Source: Leptobrachium leishanense (lineage: Eukaryota; Chordata; Amphibia; Anura; Megophryidae). From it: a DNA stretch of 64,000 nt. The position numbers were made by a program, and so were the translations under genes. Below are positions 54,632 to 64,000 of this stretch, in pieces. Under the pieces are notes generated by a model. It searched no databases. It worked only from the letters and a program-made list of their open reading frames with translations, and was not told the DNA's origin. Each line of letters begins with the position of its first letter. Positions within the stretch are counted from its first letter, which is position 1. The stretch lies in assembly GCA_009667805.1 (NCBI GenBank), contig CM019065.1, positions 18,550,952 to 18,614,951 of the forward strand, given 5' to 3'.

Positions 54632-55472
54632 TTACACCCAATTGTCCAAGATAATTTCCCTGACTAGGTCTGCCCCAGGATAGTCTATGATAACCACACC
54701 AACTGACCTCCGATTAGCTGATGGAGTTTTAGTCTTGAGGTACTCGTTAACTCTGGGGTTTATTATACGAGCCAGTGCTACAGGTGGGTTGAGACGCCAG
54801 TGTTCTCCAGATGTATATGTGAGATATGCTTTCATCCCATCTCCATTTTGGGCAACGTTTAAGTGCCTCTCCACCTCCATATACTTCACATCAGCATCTT
54901 TGACTTCATACTCATCAGAAATGCTCATGCTTCCTGGATAAGATGGTCCAAAGACTGGACTTCCTCAGGTCGAGAATTGTTGCAGAATGATAATTTTCCC
55001 TCTGGCCTCTCCCAAGGTTGGTAGACTATTTCTCCTCACAAACCAGTGGTTTGCCACCTCCTCAGCCACGCTCTCGTGAAATGGTCTTGTGTTCTGGTAG
55101 GGCTCATACTCTTCCCTCACACGCATCAACACCGTTTCCGTTGGATATGTGGTCAGGAATGCCACTGTATCCGAGGATTTGGGTGAAATCAGTACGTTGG
55201 TAGGATACTCCATGGAAAATGGGCAGCTTATCTTGGTAATGTCGGCACCGGATGTCCAAGAAACGAATTTCAGCGTTGCACTGGTTTTCCAGCCTCCAAC
55301 TTTGGCACTCTGCGCGTGATCTGCCATAATAGGCCATGGTGTTGTGGGTGCCTGGAATAGCCAAGGAGGAGAGTGGGAGGTCATCTGGTAGACTGGCCAT
55401 CCAGTCTGGCCATGTTTGATCAGGCATCTTTGTGTTGTCAAATGATGGAGTCTGTTCTAATACTTCAGCCAC
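54632..55472 (-). pseudogene. PI-PLC-like exon 2 (catalytic domain), one frameshift and one stop
   Basis: The acceptor is ATCTTTTAG before 55472. Open segments are 55472 to about 55185; then, in another frame, about 55190 to 54965; then in the same frame 54964 to the natural stop TAA at 54632-54634. Protein similarity runs continuously through all three. A TTTATT at 54549-54554 gives an AATAAA signal 80 bases after the stop on the - strand. Confidence 0.8.
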
Positions 55473-55666
55473 CTAAAAGATGCACAGGTTGTAGAGGTTA
55501 GGTTTGACCACATGTTTAGATTTCACAGGAGCAGTCACCCTCCGATTCTTATTGAACAGCATTTTCCCCACATTTTAGAGTTAAGGCATCCTGAAATACA
55601 AGTGCATCGTCCTCCAGTTTAATAGATCAAATCAGAACTGGTAAAAATTTAGTTGGTTACCTAGAC

Positions 55667-55831
55667 CACTGTGTCCCAGCCCTGGTGCCCCCCACCCATG
55701 CCAGATACCTGAAGCACGGGTGATCTGATTTGCTGCTCAGTGATTGCAGGATTCAGTCTGCATTTCCCTGAAGTAATTATGCAAACCTGGCCCTTTAGGG
55801 GAACCTGAGGACCATGAATTGGTAACCACTG
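55667..55831. mobile_element. hAT MITE, 165 bp
   Basis: The ends CACTGTGTCCCAGCC and GGTAACCACTG are related to the CAGTGGTTCCCAACC family at 12485. The flanking octamers ACCTAGAC and ACCTAGTG match 6 of 8. It lies in the PI-PLC-like intron. Confidence 0.65.
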
Positions 55832-56269
55832 ACCTAGTGGCAGTCCCATATTAAAAATAAAGTGGTGGAATAACCCAGGTGGTTAAAGAGTTGCACCATA
55901 TGTAGGGCGACTAACAGCCATGTTTAAAAAAGGGACACATTGCCATTTCATGCAGGAGGGGAGCATGGGGAAAAGTGCTGCCCTGCAACATGTGTAATTC
56001 ATATGCTGCAGAAGGAAAGCAAGGCACGTCAGTATACTCTGTCATTTCTTCACTGCAGCAAATGGATTCTGCGGGGAAGGGGGGTGTCACCTTTATGCAC
56101 AGCGCGTCAGCATGATTAATTTATATGTTTCCAGGGAAACTCAGCCGATTTGGTCACCCCCAATTAGACTGGCAATTTATACTCACCTGGTTCATTACCA
56201 TTTTTCAATAAAAGCTGCGGCCTGTTTTCCAGCCATATAAATGGTGTGTAATTTTTTTTGGAGAGTGTT

Positions 56270-56455
56270 TTAGCAGGAAGGATACATTGAGATTTCTCGT
56301 TTAATTAGGTCCTGGGTGGCGAGTATGTACCGCTAGGTGTCTTGCCCAAGGACATTTACTGGAGAGGTTGCTCGCTGGGATCGAACCCATGACTCCACAG
56401 GCTCTCTCCATGCAGAGCAGTGATGTTACCTCTACTCCACCCAGCTGATACAATT
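56270..56455 (-). mobile_element. V-SINE, near full length, reverse orientation
   Basis: In reverse it reads GGTGGAGTAGAGGTAACATC (A-box region), ATGGGTTCGATCCC (a perfect B-box GGTTCGATCCC), the core TGTCCTTGGGCAAGACAC and the CTCAATGTATCCTTCCTG tail. It serves as the uninterrupted reference for the split copy at 35335-36440. Confidence 0.8.
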
Positions 56456-59182
56456 TAATGGGAGGAATAAGGAGTGGTGGGTGTAAAGGACTCATGGAGC
56501 AGGAGATCAGGGGGTGGTCAATACGTTGTCCAATTTCAGGAATATGAAGCTAACTTACGCTTCATGATAGCAAGACAGGACTGAGGGAGGAGCAGGTTGT
56601 TAGAGATTATTGACTTCTTTAATAGGTCAGGGATATATTAATTATGACGCATATTTTTCTTATTGTTGATATACATAGATATATATATATTATTGACAGT
56701 GCCTCCAATACCAGTGGTATAAATTGGTATTTAACCCCTAAGATAGGGATTAATAACCAATCAATAAATATACGTCTTAACAAATATATGGCGCGTTATC
56801 CCGAGTTCTTTTGATGCTCTCTAGATATTTTTAAACACAATAAAATCAATAAAGATATGAGACTGCGTAATGGTAAAACAATTCAAACCAAAATTTATTC
56901 ACACGTCAAGTTTCATACAATCGTATGTTATCAACGGATTAACAAACTACAATTTACAAGTGATTATAGATTGTGATTAGTAGCGATACTGCGACACGTA
57001 ATAATCTAATGGACAGATATTTTAGGTTTATAGACCGCACCACAGATATACACGCCTCAATTCTTAAACACCAAACTCTATTCTATTCACTTAAACCTTT
57101 CCCATTATAAACCAATCCTCCACCTGGCTAAGATAAACACTCAGTTATTGGGCATCACCTGCAGCACAATTTATTATTGTGGGGGCCTATTCACTAAATG
57201 CAACTTCCTTCAGGGAGATACATAACACACTCGGTAGGGACACTATCTCTTCCACAGATCAATCACAGCACTTCATTCAATATATGTTTACCCAACGCTT
57301 CTTATTGACTTACGGTACATGCATTCATTCGGAAGGGCTGCAAGATGGATATGGAAGGAGTTATGCTAGGTTATGAGTGGGGCGGATGGCACTTGACATA
57401 TAAAAGCTATTTCACGGTCCCAGCGTATCTCACTATAGATATATAATTGATATTTTTAGATGTCCACAAACAGTATTCTCGGAATATAAATAATTTCACT
57501 AAATTATGGCTCAAATATGCAGCCGGTAATAGTTTCTCCCTTAGCAGTCGTCTGCAGGGGACTGGAAGGTGGAATGACTATTCTGATTATTAGGCTCAAA
57601 CAGCAAAATAATTCATTTATATTCCTTTAGTTTGTGATGGACATCTAAAATCAGGACTATGCAATTAGAAAATAGATATCATATTATTCAGGTATACTTT
57701 ACCATCTGGTTAGTGAAGATAGAGTGGTGGAAGATTAGGGTGTGGTCGGTCTTAAAGGGGCGGCCGATGGTGATTGCCTTTCTTCCCTCCAAGCGTCCCT
57801 CAGGTCTCTCCCCAAGCTTTTCTCAGTCTCCCCCCTCTCTCTGGAGTGTCCCCTCTATATAGTGGTCTTCCACCCAGTTTTAGATCTAGCCCATCACTAT
57901 GTGGCCTCATTTGATTGGAGGATATATATTCATCAACTCCAGGGGTCTGTCCAGGTGTTATGTTACCTGGCCAGCAGATGGCGCTCTCAGATCATCCATC
58001 AACCTTCTGCAGGAATTAATTTATGGGCTTGGCCAATCTTTTACTGGTTTGGGGTCGTTTTATTCCTATATCCCGGGACTCCATAGATTTTATTAACAAA
58101 TTAAAATTTATTTCTATTGTGGCATCTCATCCCCCTTTACTTATATCCACAGGGATGTGTATGTGAGGGGACATGCAATCATTCATTCATGGTATCGTTT
58201 TTAACAGTCACACGTTACCCGACTTAATTGGCTTCATGCGGATTAGTACACCAGACATTTGTGATGATCAACTAAATGTGGTAGGGCCTCTGTTTTTATA
58301 AGATGCTAAAATTATCAGTTCTAACTAATAAATATTCTCATACCATATAGTACATATTGCCGAATAGCAAGCTGGTTTACCCAAGCCATTTAACCTTCTT
58401 TGTTTTTTTTTCTTTATTGGGCAACCTATTGTTCCATGTTTACGTGGTCTTTCAGAGTTTCGATCTGACGAAATAAACACAATACTGAGATATCTATCTT
58501 AGTTGTCATCGTGTTCCCTTACTTTTAAACCATTTGATCTAAACCCTGTTTGGTTGTAACAAATAAATAAAATAAACAGAGTCCATTAGACTGTCTTTGA
58601 TCAATGTTAAATGTCCTTTCTTGTATGCGTAACACTAACGAGTTTAGCTTATCTCTTGTTCTTGTTATATATTAACGACGCAGATAAGTTGTTCGTGTGG
58701 CGCAATTCCTGGCCCCAAATTTAAACATTCCTGCGTTATAGAAATTTTATATCTAAAAAGGTCTGACAAGGTGAAAAGGAGAACAGGACAGGAATTAGCA
58801 CGGGGAGATGATTACACGGAAGAAACAGCAACACAATAGACACCACCTTGTATGTTTAACACAACTCTTTCCTGCCGTGCGACGTACCATGTGGCGAGTT
58901 GTCTTTGAAGACGCGGGGCTCACCGGTACTCCAGTTATTTAATTGGATGCCTCAGACCCCTGCCCGCAGCACTGGCTGCACCCCTGTAGCCAAATCAGAG
59001 GGCCGCTGCAGCATGTCTAACCAGTACGCCTCGCCGGCGTCAACCCCCCCTCTCGATGGCTGACATCCACAAGTTGTTCAAAGGAGTGGAATCATTGGTG
59101 GCGACTTCCAGCTAACAACGAGTCTCAGCCCTGATTTAGACACCGGTTACACAACAGTAACAGGCAATTCCTTGACCCTTAC
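56456..59182. other. PI-PLC-like intron, nothing recognised
   Basis: AT-rich sequence with scattered short ORFs and no domain, splice-consistent exon or bounded transposon that can be supported. Confidence 0.35.
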
Positions 59183-59246
59183 CAGAATGAACAGTAACAC
59201 GTGCAAAAGCGTCTTCATGGCGGAACAGGTCGGTGTCACAGAAGTA
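59183..59246 (-). CDS. PI-PLC-like exon 1 with signal peptide start
   Basis: On the - strand, acceptor TTTCCTCTCTTCCTTTAG is followed by 28 nt, then ATG (59218-59216) and MKTLLHVLLFIL, then donor GTAAGG. The leader is basic-then-hydrophobic, as in a signal peptide, and joins VAEVLEQTPSF in phase 0. The acceptor implies a further 5' non-coding exon. Confidence 0.6.
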
Positions 59247-59685
59247 CTAAAGGAAGAGAGGAAAGTGTTAAACAGGTCGGGTCTGTGAATACATATGTGG
59301 CAGTAGCTCTGAATGCTACTCTGGGTTCTTGCAGCACATCTCATTTATGTAAGGCGACGTTGCGCGATAATGCAGTTTTATGCGATATTGCAAAGCACCA
59401 CCAATGGAAATTGCAAAAAAAAAATGGGGTCATGTATCAGCGACATCACGCAGCAAGATGCAAACCGTTCCTTTAAAGTGCTTTGGAGATGCTACATAGC
59501 GTGACATCGCTGATTTTGCGGCAAAATCCACACGATAAATTGCACAGTGTGAACGGGGCCTTATTCAGCAATAATCTAAAAAAAAAAAAAAAAGAGAAAA
59601 TATTGCTTTTAAAGATTAAAATGTAAAGTTAATGGAATATTGTAAATGGAAATCTGTAAATGCAGAGGGACAGCAAACGCCGCAT
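59247..59685. other. Region upstream of the PI-PLC-like exon, possible MITE debris
   Basis: It contains GCACAGTGTGAACGGGGCC, a terminus-like motif, and GCGA/TCGC-rich short inverted pieces between about 59330 and 59565. No gene. Confidence 0.3.
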
Positions 59686-59962
59686 TGTTATAGCCAGCAG
59701 CCCGGGAAATCGTGGGTGATGGTTCGACGAAGGAAAGCAGAAGGAGGCCTTTGCTTCAAAAGAAAATGGTGTTTATTCAGCTGGCACCTGCTGGACTCAA
59801 GAAACAGATCGTATCTGTTCAAAACCTTGAGTGACCAGAATAACAAACTCAACTGCTTTTATACATTGTTCTAAAAATACAGTTCCCCTCCCAACATACC
59901 CAGATTGTCACGTGACAGTTACCATATGTCTGAGTTAGGACCTAACTTTACACATGATGTCA
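59686..59962 (-). repeat. Retroviral 3' LTR, 277 bp
   Basis: On the - strand it starts TGACATCATG and ends TATAACA. A TATA box (TATAAAAG) is at 59863-59856 and AATAAA at 59777-59772. GAATGAAGGGGAAAAA directly precedes it as a polypurine tract. The size is short but complete in order: promoter, signal, CA end. Confidence 0.7.
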
Positions 59963-60479
59963 TTTTTCCCCTTCATTCTCATTTTGAGCTTTCAGCTGTC
60001 TCCATCATTCTTCAATTTGTCAGTACTCCCTTCTTTGGCTTTGCTCACAAATCACATTCTTTAAGTAAGCAGACTGAAATAGGGTCTCAAGAGCACTCAA
60101 GGACAGCAAGTTTATTTTAAAACACTAAATGGATGAACATCTAAATGGCGGATCACTTAGATTAGTATAGTTCTAAATTAAATCCCAGGAATTGCTATCT
60201 CATTGCCTCCTCTTGGCGGAGAGAGTCTACAATGACCTCTCCCAGCCAATTTAACTAAATCATTAAAGCTTTGTATTCTTCCGGGGATTTAAGCTTAAGT
60301 AAATCTTCGTCAGGTTTTGCTGTGGTTATTGCTTCTTTGGTTCGAGGGTTCTACAAATCTCTCTTAATTCAACATTTAACAACTAAACATCAGTGCTGGT
60401 AATGTTTACATTTTCATCCATCAAAACAACATATTTATTAAATCTTTTCATCCTTTCAATGCTCCATCCTGTGGAAGGA

Positions 60480-61697
60480 AAAAAGAAACCAAGACCAAAC
60501 CATATCACCCTTGGAAAACAATACTCGTTTAGTAAATTTTAGAAAATTTCGGGGATGTGGTATTCTTAGGTCTATGGTGTCCCCTTGGATACGCTGCAGG
60601 GGAACCACCCAGGCCAAATAACACTAAATTTTTATTTCAGTATTAATCCAAAGGTGGCATAGAGTTCCACAACAAATATGTACGCCATCTCCTGGCATCA
60701 GATAAAAAAATGGTTCTGAGCCAATGTGGGAGAAAATTAAGGATAGTGACTTGTGGGTGCATGCAAGGGCCTCTGGATTTTTATCATTAGTCTGTTTGTA
60801 ATTATCAATCGTAGTTTACCAGTACTTGAAGACTATCTCCTAGTGCTTCTGGGTCAGATATATCTAGTGTTGCGTTAAACAAAGATTCTTTACACATTGA
60901 ACTATTATTATTATTTATTTATAAAGCGCCAGCATATTCCGCAGCGCTGTACAATAAGCACAGTACAGACAGGGTTACAATACATTGAACAACATTTGAC
61001 AAACAGTACAGGAGGAGATGAGGGGCCTATTCCCGTAGGAACTCACAATCTAGGAGGGTTGGGGTTGGAAACAGGAGGAGAGGACTGTAAGGTGAGAGTG
61101 ATTGATGGTTGCGTCAGTGAGTTGGGTGGTAGGCTTCCTTAAATAGGAATGTTTTCAGGGAGCGTTTGAAGGAAGAGAAGTTAGGGGAAAGTCTGACAGC
61201 ACGAGGGAGAGCGTTCCAGAGAGTGGGGGCTAACTATGTGGAACCTGGATCTTCTCCAGTTTAAAACACCAGAGAGGGAAATAGGCCACATTAGTAATGC
61301 GAATAGTGTGGTTTGTCTTTGGCATATCTAGACTCTTAGTCCGTTTAAGTACACTAGGGGCCACTATACTTTTATTCACAGCGTAGTCAGACAAATTAAG
61401 AGGTACAGCTAAGGTGGGAATAACTGATGACCCTTGGTTCAATTTATTACACACCCAACAGGATTCATATCCTGACTTCTTTGCATACACATACATAAAT
61501 TTAATAAACACATTATCTTCTGGCCTTGTCAGCTCCCGCTTCCATCTGTCCTGTACCGATGGGACAGTTATGTTATATTCTGGTGTCAACCCAATAGGGG
61601 CTGACCTCACTCCCTTAGGGAGCTGGTTTGGAAAAAAAAAAATAGTCCAGCAACAATTGTCAATAAAGTCAAAAAGAAAACAATAATCCCAATACAT
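60480..61697 (-). pseudogene. Retroviral env (surface subunit) fragments, split by an L2 insertion
   Basis: Frame 61697-61232 contains a CWVC motif (the C-x-x-C of gamma-type surface proteins) and several N-x-S/T sites. After the L2 fragment (60903-61230), about 60740-60600 continues with a cysteine-rich CCGTLCH...CYLAWVVPL pattern of the same region, broken by stops. No intact transmembrane subunit was recognised. Non-functional. Confidence 0.6.
60903..61232 (-). mobile_element. L2-like LINE 3' end, inserted in env
   Basis: The - strand encodes ALPRAVRLSPNFSSFKRSLK and TFLFKEAYH, the end of L2 reverse transcriptase. The 3' UTR follows, ending GCGCTTTATAAATAAATAAT with an AAT microsatellite, the typical frog L2 terminus. 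Confidence 0.82.
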
Positions 61698-62248
61698 ATC
61701 AGGATCCTTTGGTACTGCTCAAATGGTGTCTGTAGTCAGGTAAAAAGGGTATCTGGAAGCAGAGGCTCATGGGCCTCCTGGGGTATCTCTGGAGCTTCCA
61801 TTGGTTGGTTAGGCGGTGAACTTAACGGTCTTTCAATAACAACAAGTACAAAGACTGGAGTTTGGAGAGCCGGTGGTCATCTAGACTTGGATCTCTCCTA
61901 TTCCTCTCCGGTCTGTGCAGCTGCTTAGATATGGTGGAACGTAGCTTCAGCAGATTGGATTCACTGGCTATCACTTTCCATGCCTTGTCCGTAACCTCTG
62001 CTGTGGGTTTCAGTCAGGAGTGATGTATCCACGGCACCACCTCGGCCACTTTCACTGCAGTTGGAGTGGATAACAAGACAACATAAAAAACCCTCCCTTT
62101 AGCTCCTATCTTCCATTGGTTAACCCATACTGAGTTTCCTGGACAGTACTTGTGTAGGGGTGGGAACAGAAAATAGGGTATATGCTCGCTCTCCTATTTG
62201 TATATACTCTGCATCGTCTGATCTAACCTGATCACTTACTAGCGTAGG
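61698..62248 (-). other. ERV pol-env junction, degraded
   Basis: No long frame. By position this is the end of integrase and the start of env, with many stops on the - strand. Confidence 0.45.
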
Positions 62249-63020
62249 TCAGTTTCCCTTAATACACGGGGATCCCCCCCTCAACCCAGTTATCAAAGGG
62301 ATAGGATATCCGCACATTATCTTGTATGGGCTAAATTTTAGAAGTGAGGTAGGATTGCTTCGGACATGCAGTACGATTGGCAACACATCCAACCATTTCA
62401 ATGACATTTCTTGGTATATTTTAGCCATCAATGCCTTTAGAGTTCTATTCATTCTTTCCATTTTTCCAGAGCTTTGAGATCTGTATGTGGTATGTTGCTT
62501 CCACGAAATTCTCAGCAGGCGGGCGAGTTGCTGTAAACAATTTTGTACAAAGGCTGGACCATCGTCTGATCCGATTTCAAGAGGCAGTCCATACCTTGGA
62601 ATAATTTCTCTCATCAAGCATCCCACTACTTCAGCAGTCTTTTCTGTTCAAGTTGGGTAGGCCTCAACCCATCCCGTTAATGTGCATACTAGCACCAGTA
62701 GATATTTATATCCTTTGCATGGAGGGAGAACAGTAAAGTCAATTTGTAGGGAGGACATTGGGGATAATCCAACCGATAATACTCCTGGTGGTTGTACTAT
62801 CTCTTGCCTTGGGTTGTTCTTAGCATGAGTGACACACTGATGGGCAATTGCTTTGCAAATGGTGGTGAGTCCAGGAACATAGAAATACGGTTCTAGTTGT
62901 TGCTCATGGCTGTCTTTCCTCCATGAGTTCTGGAATGCAAGGCCCGGACAATTTCAGGTGCCAGAGTGGCTGGTAAAAATTCTTTCATTCTCCAACTGGT
63001 ACCATCCGTCTTCTCTGTAT
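62249..63020 (-). pseudogene. Retroviral integrase, broken
   Basis: An HHCC zinc-binding region comes first: ALHSRTHGGKTAM (H-x3-H), then CKAIAHQC. The catalytic core follows: QIDFTVLPPCKGYKYLLVLV (first Asp), IGSDDGPAFVQ (second Asp) and SQSSGKMERMNRTLKALMAK (Glu). A frameshift near 62910 and a TGA at 62649-62651 interrupt it. It ends near SPYKIMCGYP. Upstream reverse transcriptase and RNase H are absent. Confidence 0.85.
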
Positions 63021-63040
63021 TCTCCTGGCTCTTCGGAGAG

Positions 63041-64000
63041 CTATTTATTCTCTTTTTCAGAGTAGGCCGGAGTCCAGTGAGTAATGGGTGTTGGTAACAG
63101 GGACGTCACCACTGGGAGAAGCCTCTTGGTATTCTTGGATATTCTGTGCTTCAAAACATATTCAGACAGTGCATCTCTTTCATGATCATTCTTTACAGCC
63201 GGCAAGAAATACTTCAGGGCACTTTCTTTCATATTTTGCAGCTGATCTTCAACCAGTATTTCTTTCAGGAAGAACTTCACCAGCGGAGCTTGGTATTGTG
63301 CAGCTCCCAGCTCTCCCATGCTTTTCACAATTCGGGTAATTCTCAGGTTATTATGGGTGGTGGTATTCAAATTGGAGAAGCGTGTTGAAAAATTTGAGTC
63401 TCATATCACTTCTATCTCCTCTTCCCCCACTAATTTTACGCCGAAGAAATTCAGCATCAGTTTATAGGCTCTTTGTAGCCTATGTTGGATTTCAGTGGTG
63501 TTTTTCATAATGTCAATTTCAGAAATAGTCAGAGGTTTTGCATGGTCATTTCGGCCTTGTTCACGTAGAGGAAACACATTGGATATAGCTGTGGTGCTTC
63601 TCTAGAAGTTCATATTTACCGTACCAGTGGCAAAGAACATCTTCAATAAATTCTCCATGAGGTGCAAATCTTCTTTTATTCATATAGAGGTCAACATTTG
63701 GCTGATCTTGGAAAACAGCATTCAGACAGAGCAGAGTTTGGACTTTCATTTGCGGGGATTCGAGTTCACACACTAGAATCTTGACAGGTGAGTCATCTTG
63801 AACCAGTCCTCTCTGGGGAACCGAAGTTTCATTTCGGTGTTCCGGATTTCCATTCCGGAAGCTTTTCAAGTGATTTTCAGCATTTACCGGGTATCCTCTC
63901 CGGCGATCGGGGTTTCCTTCCCGAACACTTTCCAGGGGATCTTCATCTTGAACTGGGTATCCTCTCCAGTTTAGTCTCAAGTGAGTTTTCTCCTGCTGCT
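63041..64000 (-). pseudogene. OGFR-like (opioid growth factor receptor N domain) sequence, intronless, broken, runs off the window
   Basis: On the - strand: repeats with RGYPV (63985-63840), then NVDLYMNKRRFAPHGEFIED and LCHWYGKYELLEKHHSYIQ, a frameshift near 63575, LREQGRNDHAKPLTISEIDI, RLQRAYKLMLNFFGVKL, a TGA at 63401-63403, then HNNLRITRIVKSMGELG, APLVKFFLKEILVEDQL and ALKYFLPAVKNDHERDALSE. These are consecutive parts of the OGFr_N domain. Vertebrate OGFR genes split this domain over several exons, but here it is continuous, suggesting a retrocopy. It ends 20-40 bp from the retroviral integrase on the same strand. Confidence 0.78.

Larger units (their letters stand above)
54632..59246 (-). 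pseudogene. Secreted PI-PLC X-domain protein (1-phosphatidylinositol phosphodiesterase-like), reading frame broken
   Basis: Exon 1 (59246-59183) supplies the start and a hydrophobic leader; exon 2 (55472-54632) supplies the whole enzyme domain. The 3.7-kb intron is GT-AG and in phase 0. Catalytic-region motifs are present: LAIPGTHNTMAYYG (first His), EIRFLDIRC (Arg/Asp) and LPIFHG (second His), then TYPTETVLMRVREEYEP and a C-terminus VGVVIIDYPGADLVREII. The family cleaves phosphatidylinositol or GPI anchors. A small indel near 55185 shifts the frame and TGA at 54965-54967 interrupts it, so only about 120 residues of domain can be made. Either a recent pseudogene or assembly errors. Confidence 0.78.
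59686..63030 (-). mobile_element. Decayed endogenous retrovirus (class I-like), 3' half
   Basis: In - strand order: integrase (about 63020-62249), env fragments (61697-61232 and 60900-60480), a polypurine tract (59963-59978) and a 277-bp LTR (59962-59686). Gag, protease, reverse transcriptase and the 5' LTR are not in the window; the OGFR-like sequence sits where the rest of pol would be. Multiple stops and frameshifts and an L2 insertion in env make it inactive. The style resembles gamma/epsilon retroviruses of amphibians. Confidence 0.78.

Noticed and set aside
54965..54967. In-frame TGA in the PI-PLC-like exon as selenocysteine
   Set aside because: The family is not known to contain selenocysteine, a frameshift lies in the same exon, and the residue is outside the catalytic motifs.

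Overview
This is vertebrate nuclear DNA, most likely from a frog. Three observations support that: intron-split genes with GT-AG junctions, low coding density (about 5%), and a transposon community typical of anurans. The community includes T2-type (Kolobok) MITEs with TTAA targets, piggyBac-like hairpin elements, hAT and PIF/Harbinger families, CR1, L2 and L1-like LINEs, Tc1 and a V-SINE. The species cannot be named from the sequence alone.

Host genes. Two paralogous TIPARP/PARP7-like mono-ADP-ribosyltransferase genes lie in tandem on the + strand. The first is cut by the window edge; its last three coding exons (282-469, 704-949, 1325-1769) carry the end of a WWE domain and the catalytic domain. 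The second appears complete. Five coding exons (13862-14607, 25670-25835, 28555-28742, 29934-30182, 36921-37371) join in phase into a 599-residue protein with a CCCH zinc finger, a WWE domain and a PARP catalytic domain. On the - strand lies a secreted-type PI-PLC X-domain gene (59246 to 54632) whose main exon has a frameshift and an in-frame stop. At the right edge, also on the - strand, lies an intronless OGFR-like sequence with a frameshift and a stop. It abuts a decayed endogenous retrovirus (integrase, env fragments, polypurine tract, LTR).

Repeats. Introns and flanks are packed with minisatellites (7.6-9.6, 26.0-27.6, 28.85-29.83, 30.5-31.2, 34.75-35.22, 37.86-38.17, 42.5-42.84, 45.6-45.95 and 46.3-46.8 kb) and nested transposons. 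The clearest nests are: a Harbinger element with split transposase and MADF genes (17325-20899) inside an older TIR element; an LTR retrotransposon (38172-45229) with a perfect 5-bp target duplication, four nested DNA transposons and a 30-bp inversion distinguishing its two LTRs; two T2-like MITEs (31561-33479, about 46234-48524) that carry the same 42-bp tandem repeat and have each been hit by a different element; and a V-SINE split by a 903-bp element. Several nests have an unoccupied relative elsewhere in the window, so boundaries can be read directly.

How it fits together. The TIPARP-like pair is the only clearly intact functional content. Its large introns act as landing sites for mobile DNA, and its third intron contains a tandem array whose every unit resembles a 3' splice site.
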